A DNA stretch of 10,816 nucleotides from the NCBI GenBank assembly GCA_900769465.1, contig CAAGGT010000162.1, positions 1 through 10,816 of the forward strand. Reading direction: 5' to 3'. The stretch's first letter is position 1. Each line of letters starts with the position of its first letter. This DNA comes from Bacteroidaceae bacterium. Its GTDB lineage: Bacteria > Bacteroidota > Bacteroidia > Bacteroidales > Bacteroidaceae. Below are positions 1-7,649 of the stretch, piece after piece. Below the pieces are notes generated by a model. That model saw only the letters and a list, made by a program, of their open reading frames with translations. It had not been told where the DNA came from and did not search any database. Made by a program: the position numbers and the translations under genes.

Positions 1-3
1 CCA

Positions 4-119
4 CAAAGTGAGCGGAAGCAATTTCAAAAAAGTTAAAACTACAATCAATTCTATAAATCAATAGACTATCCCCCAGGCTTAAAGCAAACCGGGGCATCCA
101 CACCTTTTTACGACTGAGC
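4..119 (-). repeat. Left copy of a 116-base dispersed inverted repeat
   Basis: The reverse complement of this stretch matches 10689-10805 base for base, except for one T missing from a T run (26-31 here, six bases; seven in the right copy). Similarity stops at base 3 on the outer side and at base 120 on the inner side. Read outward (minus strand) it starts GCTCAGTCG and contains two short stem-loops: a CCCC/GGGG stem at about 71-94 and TCTAT/ATAGA. An open frame on the minus strand begins with ATG at 97-95 and stays open to the window edge. Near identity implies a recent copy or selection, but the class of element is not recognised. It could be one end of an insertion sequence, a MITE-like unit, or a conserved RNA or small gene present in several copies. 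Confidence 0.9.
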
Positions 120-146
120 AGAATAAACCGTTATACAATGATAACA

Positions 147-183
147 AAAAAACAGGCTTTCCAAAAAGGAAAGCCTGTTTTTT
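147..183 (-). terminator. Intrinsic terminator after ackA (symmetrical)
   Basis: A perfect 16-base-pair stem (147-162 with 168-183) has a five-A loop. Its core is ACAGGCTTTCC, and six As and six Ts form the outer arms. It lies 14 bases beyond the ackA stop codon. Because A and T runs flank both sides it could stop transcription from either direction. Confidence 0.9.
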
Positions 184-197
184 GTTTGTACAGTATA

Positions 198-1403
198 TTA
201 CTTCATTGCCTTTACAATCTCGTATGTGTCGCTTGCAATCATCATCTCCTCGTCGGTAGGTATGAGCAATACCTTGACCTTTGAGTCGGGAGTAGAGAGA
301 ATTGCCTCTTCGCCACGCATTCTGTTGTTGACCTCCTTGTCGAGCTTTACACCGAGGAACTCAAGACCCTCGAGTGCAGCTTCGCGGCAATCTTGTTGGT
401 TCTCGCCAACACCACCTGCAAAGATGATGATGTCCACGCCGCCCATTGCTGCTGCGTAAGCACCGATGTACTTCTTTATGCGGTAGAAGTTCATTGTGTT
501 TGAGAGCTGTGCGCGCTTGTTGCCCTCATCGGCAGCTGCCTTTACCTCGCGCATATCCGATGAAATGCCTGTGATACCGGCAACACCCGACTTCTTGTTG
601 AGCATGTCAATCATACCCTGCATGTCAAGGCCTGTCTTCTCCATAACGTATGGGAAGATACCCGGGTCAACATCGCCACTGCGTGTACCCATCATGAGAC
701 CTGCAAGTGGAGTCATACCCATTGAGGTATCAACGCTCTTGCCATCCTTCACAGCTGCGATTGAAGCGCCGTTACCAATGTGGCAAGTGATGATCTTGCT
801 GCCCTCTGCAGGCATGTTCAACATCTCCAACGCACGCTTTGTTATGTAACGGTGTGATGTTCCGTGGAAACCGTAGCGGCGTACGCCATACTGCTCATAA
901 AGCTCGTATGGGAGAGCGTACATGTATGCATAGTCAGGCATAGTCTGGTGGAATGCTGTGTCGAATACACCAACCTGTGGCATCTCGGGAGCTACCTCCT
1001 TGACCGCGTTTACACCCTTGAGGTTTGCTGGGTTGTGGAGTGGAGCAAGGTCGTTGCAAGCCTCGAATACCTCGAGAACCTCATCGGTAAGCAGTGTGGA
1101 AGCGCTGAACTTCTCACCACCGTGTACCATACGGTGACCAACAGCATCAATCTCATCGATAGAACCGATGGCGCCGAACTTCTCACTTGTCAAAATGTCG
1201 AAGATGAGGCGTACACCGATAGTGTGCTCCGGAATTGAAGCGAAGATAGTCTCCTTCTCGCCGTTGGGGAGGTTGAACTTGATGAATGAACCCTCGAGAC
1301 CAATCTTCTCGATACCACCCTTTGCAATAACGTCCTTTGACTCAATGTCAATGAGCTGATATTTGATTGATGAACTACCGCAGTTCAATACAAGAATTTT
1401 CAT
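198..1403 (-). CDS. ackA: Acetate kinase
   Basis: Acetate kinase (EC 2.7.2.1) is a cytoplasmic ASKHA-fold enzyme that converts acetyl phosphate and ADP to acetate and ATP, the energy-yielding step of acetate fermentation. The 401-residue length is normal for the family. Visible family elements are the N-terminal NCGSSSIKY with Asn7, GHRMVHGGEKFS (Arg91), FDTAFHQTMP (Asp148), FHGTSHR (His180), HIGNGAS near 208-214, GTRSGDVDPG (Arg241) and GGVGEN near 330-335. The first five numbered residues fall at the numbers used for the Methanosarcina thermophila enzyme, and the catalytic Glu is near 385. It follows pta by 32 bases on the same strand, so the two are almost certainly co-transcribed. A symmetrical terminator follows. 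The ATG start gives the canonical MKILVLNCGSSS beginning. Confidence 0.98.
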   Translation of the reverse strand: MKILVLNCGSSSIKYQLIDIESKDVIAKGGIEKIGLEGSFIKFNLPNGEKETIFASIPEHTIGVRLIFDILTSEKFGAIGSIDEIDAVGHRMVHGGEKFSASTLLTDEVLEVFEACNDLAPLHNPANLKGVNAVKEVAPEMPQVGVFDTAFHQTMPDYAYMYALPYELYEQYGVRRYGFHGTSHRYITKRALEMLNMPAEGSKIITCHIGNGASIAAVKDGKSVDTSMGMTPLAGLMMGTRSGDVDPGIFPYVMEKTGLDMQGMIDMLNKKSGVAGITGISSDMREVKAAADEGNKRAQLSNTMNFYRIKKYIGAYAAAMGGVDIIIFAGGVGENQQDCREAALEGLEFLGVKLDKEVNNRMRGEEAILSTPDSKVKVLLIPTDEEMMIASDTYEIVKAMK

Positions 1404-1435
1404 TTCTTTATATCTTTATTTGTTTGTTACCTGAA

Positions 1436-2446
1436 TTACTTCTTTGCAGCAATTGCCTGGTTGGCTGTGATTGCAATCATCATATACACGTCCTCAATAG
1501 AGCAACCGCGTGAGAGGTCGTTCACCGGGCGTGCTATACCCTGGAGTACGGGACCGATAGCCTCGGCATTGCCCAGACGTTGAACGAGCTTGTAACCGAT
1601 GTTACCTGCACCCAGGTCGGGGAATACAAGTACGTTGGCCTTGCCTGCAACCTTTGAACCCGGAGCCTTGCTCTGGCCTACGAATGGAACGAGTGCTGCA
1701 TCGGCCTGCAATTCGCCGTCGAGTGACAGTTCGGGGTCAAGCTCGTGTGCAAGTCTTGTAGCCTCTACAACCTTGTCTACCATTTCGTGCTTTGCCGAAC
1801 CCTTTGTCGAGAAGCTCAACATTGCTACGCGTGGCTCCTCAAAACCTGCAATGGCCTTTGCTGTCTGTGCTGTGCAGACTGCAATCTGTGAGAGCTGGTT
1901 TGCATCGGGCTGTGGGGTAACGGCAACGTCGGCAACAAAGAGAACGCCGTCCTCGCCATACTCCTTTGCGTTGGTGATGAGCATCATTGCACCGCTTACG
2001 CAGCTGATACCCGGAGTGGTCTTGATAATCTGCAATGCAGGGCGCAATACGTTACCTGTTGTGTTGAGTGCACCTGCTACCTGGCCGTCGGCATCACCGT
2101 TCTTGATGATGAGGCAACCAAGATACAATGGGTTGCAGACGAGCTTCTGTGCATCCTCCATTGTCATACCCTTTGCCTTGCGCAATTCAAAAAGAAGGTT
2201 TGCATACTTCTCTGCATCGGGGTTGTTGCAGGGGTCAATGATTGTCGCCTTTTCAATGTTGGCGAGGCCATGCTGCTGTGCAAGGGCAAGAATCTCCTCC
2301 TTGTTGCCCAGGAGAATGATTTCGGCAATACCGTCGGCTACAGCCTTGTCGGCAGCCTTCAAAGTACGCTCCTCGGTACCCTCGGGGAGAACGATGCGCT
2401 GCTTGTTCTGTTGAGCGCGCTCAATTAGATTCTTAATAACATCCAT
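1436..2446 (-). CDS. pta: Phosphate acetyltransferase
   Basis: Phosphotransacetylase (EC 2.3.1.8) makes acetyl phosphate and CoA from acetyl-CoA and phosphate, feeding the acetate kinase encoded next. At 336 residues it is the short form, consisting only of the PTA_PTB catalytic domain without the N-terminal DRTGG/BioD-like regulatory part of the E. coli enzyme. Family segments include VLPEGTEERTLKAA near residues 19-32, the DGQVAGALNTTGNVLRPALQ region near 120-139, and VFPDLGAGNIGYKLVQRLG in the C-terminal third. The ATG start (MDVIKNLIERA) lies about 70 bases downstream of a consensus promoter at 2520-2551, so this is the first gene of a pta-ackA operon. Confidence 0.98.
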   Translation of the reverse strand: MDVIKNLIERAQQNKQRIVLPEGTEERTLKAADKAVADGIAEIILLGNKEEILALAQQHGLANIEKATIIDPCNNPDAEKYANLLFELRKAKGMTMEDAQKLVCNPLYLGCLIIKNGDADGQVAGALNTTGNVLRPALQIIKTTPGISCVSGAMMLITNAKEYGEDGVLFVADVAVTPQPDANQLSQIAVCTAQTAKAIAGFEEPRVAMLSFSTKGSAKHEMVDKVVEATRLAHELDPELSLDGELQADAALVPFVGQSKAPGSKVAGKANVLVFPDLGAGNIGYKLVQRLGNAEAIGPVLQGIARPVNDLSRGCSIEDVYMMIAITANQAIAAKK

Positions 2447-2519
2447 AGTTTTAATTATTTAAATTTGTAGATTTTCAATTTTCTGTCTGTGGAGTGTTAT
2501 CACGCAGGCATACTATATG

Positions 2520-2551
2520 CAAAGGTAATTTAAACATTATTGACGGCAAAA
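2520..2551 (-). promoter_or_regulatory. Consensus Bacteroides-type promoter for pta-ackA
   Basis: On the minus strand TTTTG (2551-2547) is followed after exactly 19 bases by TACCTTTG (2527-2520). This matches the TTTG ... TAnnTTTG consensus known for the primary sigma factor of Bacteroides. Transcription would start near 2514, leaving a leader of about 65-70 bases before the pta ATG. This is the best promoter match in the window. Confidence 0.85.
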
Positions 2552-2606
2552 TAAAATCTGCTTATTTTATCCCGAAAATAATTTTTTGATGCGCTCTGTA
2601 TAAAAC

Positions 2607-2643
2607 CAAGAGCGAAGGGGCATAAACCGCCCTTTCGCTCTTG
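2607..2643 (-). terminator. Intrinsic terminator after the LRR protein gene
   Basis: A 15-base-pair stem with one G-T wobble (2607-2621 with 2629-2643; arm CAAGAGCGAA) and a seven-base loop begins about 20 bases past the stop codon at 2665. On the minus strand it is followed by GTTTTATA, a modest U tract. It separates this gene from the pta promoter. Confidence 0.8.
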
Positions 2644-2664
2644 AGTTATGATATTATTGTTTTA

Positions 2665-4086
2665 TCAATTGACTGCGACCTTTATGCTCTTGCCTGCAAT
2701 GTTCACTATGGCGACAGAGCCTTTTGAAAGTCCTGTGGCAACAGTTGCCGTGCCGTTTTCGATGGTTGTTGTGGCAATTAGCGTGCCGCCTGTTGTGTAA
2801 ACAGCAACACTCTCTCCATCGAGTGAGCAGCTGATGCTGATGCTGCCATTGCTTGATGTTACAAGCACTGCTTTTGCCGGGATGTCGGTTACATTTGTGT
2901 AGTCACCGCTATTGAGTGTTACAATGGTTCCAAAGTTGCTCCAGGGTGCGGTTGCTTTGTAGCTGTCTATTGCTTCTTCCGGCACGTGCAGTGTCAAATA
3001 CTCGGGGTACGATTCATTGAAAGCGGTAGCATTTGTTGATGGCACCGATGTTGCAAGGCAATATATATCTGTCAGGTTACTGCATTTTGCAAATGCTTCC
3101 GAACCAATACTTTCCACTCCGGTGCCTATTGTTACGCTAGTAAGCCCGGAGCAACCATAGAACGTTTTATTTCCAATGCTTGTTACACTGTTAGGGATTA
3201 CAATACTTGTAAGCCCGGAGCAACCACGGAACGCATAGTTTCCAATGCTTGTTACACTGTTAGGTATTTCAATGCTTGTAAGGCTGGAGCAATCAAAGAA
3301 CGCCAGATTTCCAATGCTTGTAACGCTGTTAGGAATTGTAATACTTGTAAGGCCAGTACAACCCTCGAACGCAGAAATTCCAATGCTTGTTACACTGTTG
3401 CCGATTACAATGCTTGTAAGGCCGGTGCAATTACGGAACGCAGAATATTCAATGCTTGTAACACTGTTACCTATTTCAATACTTGTAAGCCCGGAGCAAT
3501 TATAGAACGCATAAGCCGGAATATTTTTTACATTATCTCCAATTGTTATTGTTGACAATGCTGCACAATCGTCAAATACAGGATAATTATAACTTCCCAT
3601 ACTTGTACAATTCTCAGCATTAAATTCTATGCTTGCAAGCCCGGTGCAATCATGAAACGCATAATCTCCAATGCTTGTTACGCTGTTAGGTATTGTAATG
3701 CTTGTAAGCCCGGAGCAACCAGAGAACGCATAATTTCCAATGATTGTCAAGGTGTTAGGTATTGTAATGCTTGCAAGCCCGGAGCAACCATTGAACGCTG
3801 CATGTCCAATGCTTGTAACGCTGTTGGGGATTACAACGCTTGTAAGGTAACAACCAGAGAACGCATAACCTCCAATGCTTGTAACACTACATACTATATT
3901 GTTATATGTAATTTCGCTTGGTATAACAATATCTCCGGAATAATTGCCACCCTTAATTACCGTTGCTTTTTTAGCTTTAGTAACTACATCGTATTTTATA
4001 CCATCAATGGTTACCTCTTCAGCCTTTGCCATTCCAATGCAACACACTAACATTAGTGCTGTAAATAAATGTTTTAAATGTTTCAT
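2665..4086 (-). CDS. Secreted BspA-like leucine-rich-repeat protein
   Basis: This 473-residue protein is predicted to be exported and surface-associated. Residues 1-22 form a signal peptide (KHLKH, a hydrophobic stretch, then a likely cut after AKA); the Cys pair in it does not fit a lipobox. From about residue 65 to 342 there are some 12 leucine-rich repeats of the Treponema/BspA type (LRR_5), mostly 23 residues long, with the theme LTSITIPNSVTSIG..AF..C. The conserved Phe lies at 76, 98, 121, 144, 171, 194, 217, 240, 263, 286, 309 and 332. The fifth unit (about 154-180) is longer and diverged. The final 70-80 residues, with VAVYTTGGTLIA and a terminal KSIKVAVN, resemble a type IX secretion sorting domain; that part is inferred. 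Proteins of this class often act in adhesion or host binding, but the ligand here is unknown. It is transcribed alone, between two terminators. Confidence 0.9.
   Translation of the reverse strand: MKHLKHLFTALMLVCCIGMAKAEEVTIDGIKYDVVTKAKKATVIKGGNYSGDIVIPSEITYNNIVCSVTSIGGYAFSGCYLTSVVIPNSVTSIGHAAFNGCSGLASITIPNTLTIIGNYAFSGCSGLTSITIPNSVTSIGDYAFHDCTGLASIEFNAENCTSMGSYNYPVFDDCAALSTITIGDNVKNIPAYAFYNCSGLTSIEIGNSVTSIEYSAFRNCTGLTSIVIGNSVTSIGISAFEGCTGLTSITIPNSVTSIGNLAFFDCSSLTSIEIPNSVTSIGNYAFRGCSGLTSIVIPNSVTSIGNKTFYGCSGLTSVTIGTGVESIGSEAFAKCSNLTDIYCLATSVPSTNATAFNESYPEYLTLHVPEEAIDSYKATAPWSNFGTIVTLNSGDYTNVTDIPAKAVLVTSSNGSISISCSLDGESVAVYTTGGTLIATTTIENGTATVATGLSKGSVAIVNIAGKSIKVAVN
3061..3882 (-). repeat. In-gene tandem 69-base repeats encoding the LRRs
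   Basis: The LRR region is also repetitive at DNA level. The plus-strand motif CCAATG or its close variant recurs at 3173, 3242, 3311, 3380 and 3449, exactly 69 bases apart. It recurs again at 3668, 3737 and 3806, and once more at 3872 after a 66-base unit (a 22-residue repeat). Between 3449 and 3668 the pattern is diverged. The regular units are similar enough that copy number could change by recombination or slippage without altering the frame. Confidence 0.9.
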
Positions 4087-4115
4087 AATAGTTTATGTTT
4101 GATGTTGTTTTTGGG

Positions 4116-4196
4116 TTTTTGTCAATCTCTTTCGAAAGAGATTTTGTTTTTGCTAAACAAAATTCTAAAAAGCAAAACTCTTTTCTTTTTGTCAAT
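4116..4196 (-). promoter_or_regulatory. Structured AT-rich leader upstream of the LRR gene
   Basis: This stretch upstream of the LRR gene holds a perfect 20-base palindrome, AATCTCTTTCGAAAGAGATT (4124-4143). It partly overlaps a perfect 9-base-pair hairpin (4141-4149 with 4155-4163, five-base loop). A third possible stem, TTTTGCT/AGCAAAA (4148-4154 with 4171-4177), competes with the second. All sit between two direct copies of TTTTTGTCAAT (4116-4126 and 4186-4196). No convincing TAnnTTTG promoter was found nearby. The structure could be an operator, a folded leader or a transcription start region; its role is inferred only from symmetry. Confidence 0.4.
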
Positions 4197-4211
4197 TAGT
4201 AAAATATAAAA

Positions 4212-4245
4212 AGGTAGAGCCAAAATTTACATTTTGACTCTGCCT
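4212..4245 (-). terminator. Intrinsic terminator after hisS
   Basis: A 15-base-pair stem with one mismatch and one wobble (4212-4226 with 4231-4245), loop four bases, starts 23 bases past the hisS stop. On the minus strand it runs into a long T-rich tail (complement of the A-rich 4200-4211). It closes the four-gene run that begins with the Fur-like gene. Confidence 0.9.
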
Positions 4246-4268
4246 CACTCAATTATTATGTGTTGCTT

Positions 4269-5630
4269 TTATGCAAGCATCTCTTTCAGTTCTTCGGCGG
4301 TAACTGTTTTCTGTTCGCCGGTGGTCATGTTCTTGAGTGCAACGGTGCCGTCGGTCATCTCCTGTTCGCCAATGATGGCAACAAACGGAATGGCCTTGTT
4401 GTTGGCATATCCCATCTGTTTCTTCATCTTGTCGCTGCTTGGGAACAGCTCGGCCGAGATTCCTGCCTTGCGCAGCTCGCCGATAATCTGCAATGAGCGC
4501 ATAGCCTCTTTCTCGCCAAAGTTCACAAACATCACCTTTGTGGTGCTGATGGCATCCTGCGGGTAGAGGTCGAGCTGGTTCATCACGTCGTAGATGCGGT
4601 CGGCACCGAATGAGATACCCACACCCGACATTCCGTCCATACCGAACACGCCGGTGAGGTTGTCGTAACGTCCGCCACCGGTGATGCTGCCAATGGCAAC
4701 GTCCAAAGCCTTCACTTCAAGGATTGCGCCTGTGTAGTAGTTGAGACCGCGTGCAAGGGTAAGGTCAATGTCGAGCGTACTCTTTATGCCGACGCTCTTG
4801 ATTGTATCGAGAATGAACTGCAGCTCCTCGACGCCCTTTTCGCCAATGGCATTGCCTTTGAGGGTCTGGGCAAGAATCTGCATCTTCTCCTCGTTATTGC
4901 CCTGTGCCTTGAGAATGGGCAACAGTTTCTCTATTGACTCGTCGCTTATTTCCTTGCTCTTGAGTTCGGCAATCACGCCGTCAAGGCCAATCTTGTCAAT
5001 CTTGTCAATGGCAACGGTTATGTCAATAATCTTCTCGGGCTCTCCGATGACATCTGCAATGCCGGCAAGAACCTTGCGGTTGTTGAGCTTTATGGCAACG
5101 CGGATGTTCAGTTTCTCGAACACATAGTCGATGAGCTGGATTAGCTCCACCTCGTTGATGAGCGAGTTGTTGCCGATGATGTCGGCATCGCACTGGTAGA
5201 ATTCGCGGTAACGGCCCTTCTGTGGTCGGTCGGCACGCCACACAGGCTGTATCTGGTAGCGTTTGAAGGGGAACGACAGCTCCTCGCGGTGCATTACTAC
5301 GTAGCGTGCGAATGGGACCGTGAGGTCGTAACGCAGGCCCTTCTCGCAGAATTTTGATGCAAGCTTTGTTGCGTTGCGGCTCAGTAGCTCCTCGTCGGTG
5401 AGGCCCTTGAAATAGTCGCCCGAATTCTGTATCTTGAAGAGCAGCTTGTCGCCCTCCTCGCCATATTTTCCCATCAGCGTGGAGAGGTTTTCCATTGCCG
5501 GTGTCTCAATCTGTTGGAAACCGAACAGGTGGAACGCCTTGCGTATGGTGTCGAAGATGTAGTTTCTGCGTGACATCTCAATGGGTGAGAAGTCTCTTGT
5601 TCCCTTTGGTATGGATGGTTTTGTTGCCAT
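4269..5630 (-). CDS. hisS: Histidyl-tRNA synthetase
   Basis: This class II aminoacyl-tRNA synthetase (EC 6.1.1.21) charges tRNA-His with histidine. The 453 residues show the class II core: KGTRDFSP near 9-16; motif 2 around 130-150 (QPVWRADRPQKGRYREFYQCD); the histidine-specific RGLNYYTG near 294-301; GGGRYDNL near 318-325; and motif 3 with GVGISFGADRIY near 336-347. A C-terminal anticodon-binding domain follows, roughly 365-453, ending EELKEMLA. The start codon lies 6 bases after the stop of the zinc peptidase gene, so it is the last gene of the run and is followed directly by a terminator. No key motif appears missing. Confidence 0.98.
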   Translation of the reverse strand: MATKPSIPKGTRDFSPIEMSRRNYIFDTIRKAFHLFGFQQIETPAMENLSTLMGKYGEEGDKLLFKIQNSGDYFKGLTDEELLSRNATKLASKFCEKGLRYDLTVPFARYVVMHREELSFPFKRYQIQPVWRADRPQKGRYREFYQCDADIIGNNSLINEVELIQLIDYVFEKLNIRVAIKLNNRKVLAGIADVIGEPEKIIDITVAIDKIDKIGLDGVIAELKSKEISDESIEKLLPILKAQGNNEEKMQILAQTLKGNAIGEKGVEELQFILDTIKSVGIKSTLDIDLTLARGLNYYTGAILEVKALDVAIGSITGGGRYDNLTGVFGMDGMSGVGISFGADRIYDVMNQLDLYPQDAISTTKVMFVNFGEKEAMRSLQIIGELRKAGISAELFPSSDKMKKQMGYANNKAIPFVAIIGEQEMTDGTVALKNMTTGEQKTVTAEELKEMLA

Positions 5631-5636
5631 TTTAAA

Positions 5637-6368
5637 TCAGTCGCGTCTGTTCATGAATATCATAACGTAGTAGAGCAGTGTTGCCAATGAAGACAGTGCT
5701 GCCACAACGTATGTGTATGCTGCCGAGCGAAGCGCTCCGCAAGCAAATTTGTGGTTCTGTGAATTTGTTATGCCCGATGTCTGCAACCAAGCAAGCGCTC
5801 TGCGGCTTGCATCAACCTCGACGGGCAAGGTGACAAAACTGAAGAGTGTTGTCATTGCAAACATTATAATTCCTGCCAATAACAGCCCCGGCATTGTCTC
5901 AACGGTGATTATGCCAATGAGCAGCACCCATGTCATTATGCTCGATGAGAATGAGACTACGGGTACCAATGCCGAGCGCAGCTTGAGCGGAGCGTATGCC
6001 CTGGCGTGCTGGACGGCGTGTCCGCATTCGTGTGCGGCAACTGCCACCGCGGCAATGCTTGCCGAGTTGTATACGCCCTGGCTCAGGTTCACGGTCTTTG
6101 TCGCCGGGTTGTAGTGGTCGGTGAGAGTACCCGGGGTGCTGGTGACCTTGACATCGTATATGCCGTTGTCGTGCAACATTTTCACAGCAACGTCATATCC
6201 GGTCATTGACACCGGCATCTTGGAGTACTTCGCGAACTTGCTCTTCAGATTGGCCTGTACAATGTAGCTTGCAATGGCTATGCCTATGAAGATTATCAGG
6301 TAGGTATAGTCATATGCCACGCCACTGTCGGCCATCTGCTGTGCAAAGTTTATTGTTGAAAGAAACAT
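5637..6368 (-). CDS. Membrane zinc metallopeptidase, YugP family
   Basis: This 243-residue integral membrane protein belongs to the neutral zinc metallopeptidase family typified by Bacillus YugP (Zn_peptidase_2). An N-terminal membrane segment (about 21-38) is followed by a soluble part with the family stretch LTDHYNPATKTVNLS (82-96). The zinc motif HECGH is at 113-117, where His113, Glu114 and His117 fit HExxH. Further membrane segments lie near 135-157, 160-182 and 218-238. LPVEVDASRRAL (181-192) probably supplies the third zinc ligand, Glu184. The substrate is unknown. It lies between purA (10-base gap) and hisS (6-base gap), so it is made with housekeeping enzymes. I recall the same order in Bacteroides genomes but cannot check it here. 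Confidence 0.92.
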   Translation of the reverse strand: MFLSTINFAQQMADSGVAYDYTYLIIFIGIAIASYIVQANLKSKFAKYSKMPVSMTGYDVAVKMLHDNGIYDVKVTSTPGTLTDHYNPATKTVNLSQGVYNSASIAAVAVAAHECGHAVQHARAYAPLKLRSALVPVVSFSSSIMTWVLLIGIITVETMPGLLLAGIIMFAMTTLFSFVTLPVEVDASRRALAWLQTSGITNSQNHKFACGALRSAAYTYVVAALSSLATLLYYVMIFMNRRD

Positions 6369-6378
6369 AATTGTTCTT

Positions 6379-7647
6379 TTAGATTGAACGTGTGATTGTC
6401 TGGTCGCGGTCGGGGCCGATAGAGAGGTACTTTACGGGCACACCAAGTTCTTTCTCAAGGAATGCTATGTAATCCTTGAATGCCTGTGGAAGCTCGTCCT
6501 CGCTCTTGAGTTTTGTGAGGTCGGTCATCCAACCCTTGATTTCGGTGTACACGGGCTCCACGCCTTCAATGTCGTATGGCAGGTGTGTGAGTGTCTCGCC
6601 ATCCTTCTTGTATGCGATGCAGGCCTTGATTGTGGGGAATGTGTCAAGAACATCACTCTTCATCAGAATGAGGTGTGTCACACCGTTTATCATAATGGTG
6701 TACTTGAGTGCCACAAGGTCAATCCAACCGCAACGGCGTTCGCGGCCTGTCACTGCACCATATTCGTGGCCTCTGTCACGCATCTCCTTGCCATCCTCGT
6801 CAAAAAGTTCTGTGGGGAATGGTCCGGCGCCGACACGTGTGCAATATGCTTTTGTTATACCATATACGTTGCCAATTCTGTTGGGGGCTACGCCCAAGCC
6901 GGTGCAGGCTCCTGCGCAGACGGTGTTCGATGATGTCACGAACGGATAGCTGCCGAAATCGATGTCGAGCATACTTCCCTGTGCGCCCTCGCAGAGTATT
7001 GTCTTGCCTTCGTTCATCAGGTCATTGATGAGCTGCTCGCTGTCAATGAGGCGGAACTTCTTGAGATATTCGATTGCTGCAAGCCACTCCTGCTCGATGG
7101 CAGCGATGTCGTAGCTGTAGTTCATATCCTTCAGAATCTGCTCGTGACGGCCCTTTGCCTGTGCATATTTCTGCTCAAAGTTCTCGAGGATGTCGCCTAC
7201 GCGCAAACCGTTACGGCTTATCTTGTCGGTGTATGTGGGGCCGATACCCTTGCCTGTAGTACCCACTTTAGCATCACCCTTTGCTGCTTCGTATGCAGCG
7301 TCAAGTACGCGGTGTGTGGGCAGAATCAAATGTGCCTTCTTTGAGATGTAGAGGTTCTTAGTCAGGTCATATCCTGCCTCTATGAGGCTCTCTGCTTCGC
7401 CCTTGAAGAGTGCCGGGTCAAGCACCACGCCGTTTCCTATGATATTTACTTTTCCTCCCTGGAATATTCCTGACGGAATTGAGCGCAACACGAATTTCTT
7501 GCCATCGAATTCAAGAGTGTGGCCGGCGTTGGGACCACCCTGAAAGCGTGCTACAACGTCATAGTTGGGTGTAAGCACGTCAACGACTTTTCCTTTTCCC
7601 TCGTCACCCCATTGGAGTCCTAATAGTACATCAATGTTCTGTTTCAT
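6379..7647 (-). CDS. purA: Adenylosuccinate synthetase
   Basis: Adenylosuccinate synthetase (EC 6.3.4.4) joins aspartate to IMP using GTP, the first committed step from IMP to AMP. It is cytoplasmic. The 422-residue length is normal. The GTP-binding loop GLQWGDEGKGK (10-20) contains the catalytic Asp15. GGPNAGHT (37-44) has the catalytic His43. TTGKGIGPTY, the GSYPFVTSSNT segment, NRIGNVYGITKAYCTRVG and TGRERRCGWIDL are all characteristic of PurA. The ATG is 2 bases after the stop of the Fur-like gene, strongly suggesting coupled expression. The gene ends 10 bases before the zinc peptidase gene. Confidence 0.98.
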   Translation of the reverse strand: MKQNIDVLLGLQWGDEGKGKVVDVLTPNYDVVARFQGGPNAGHTLEFDGKKFVLRSIPSGIFQGGKVNIIGNGVVLDPALFKGEAESLIEAGYDLTKNLYISKKAHLILPTHRVLDAAYEAAKGDAKVGTTGKGIGPTYTDKISRNGLRVGDILENFEQKYAQAKGRHEQILKDMNYSYDIAAIEQEWLAAIEYLKKFRLIDSEQLINDLMNEGKTILCEGAQGSMLDIDFGSYPFVTSSNTVCAGACTGLGVAPNRIGNVYGITKAYCTRVGAGPFPTELFDEDGKEMRDRGHEYGAVTGRERRCGWIDLVALKYTIMINGVTHLILMKSDVLDTFPTIKACIAYKKDGETLTHLPYDIEGVEPVYTEIKGWMTDLTKLKSEDELPQAFKDYIAFLEKELGVPVKYLSIGPDRDQTITRSI

Positions 7648-7649
7648 TG

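Noticed and set aside
1599..2414. A 271-residue plus-strand open frame opposite pta
   Set aside because: It lies wholly within the confidently assigned pta gene on the other strand, and its low-complexity Ser/Ala/Pro-rich composition is that of a mirror frame.
3170..3880. Regularly spaced repeats resembling a CRISPR array
   Set aside because: The 69-base period is a whole number of codons, the intervening segments are similar to one another and unlike unique spacers, and everything translates as leucine-rich repeats.
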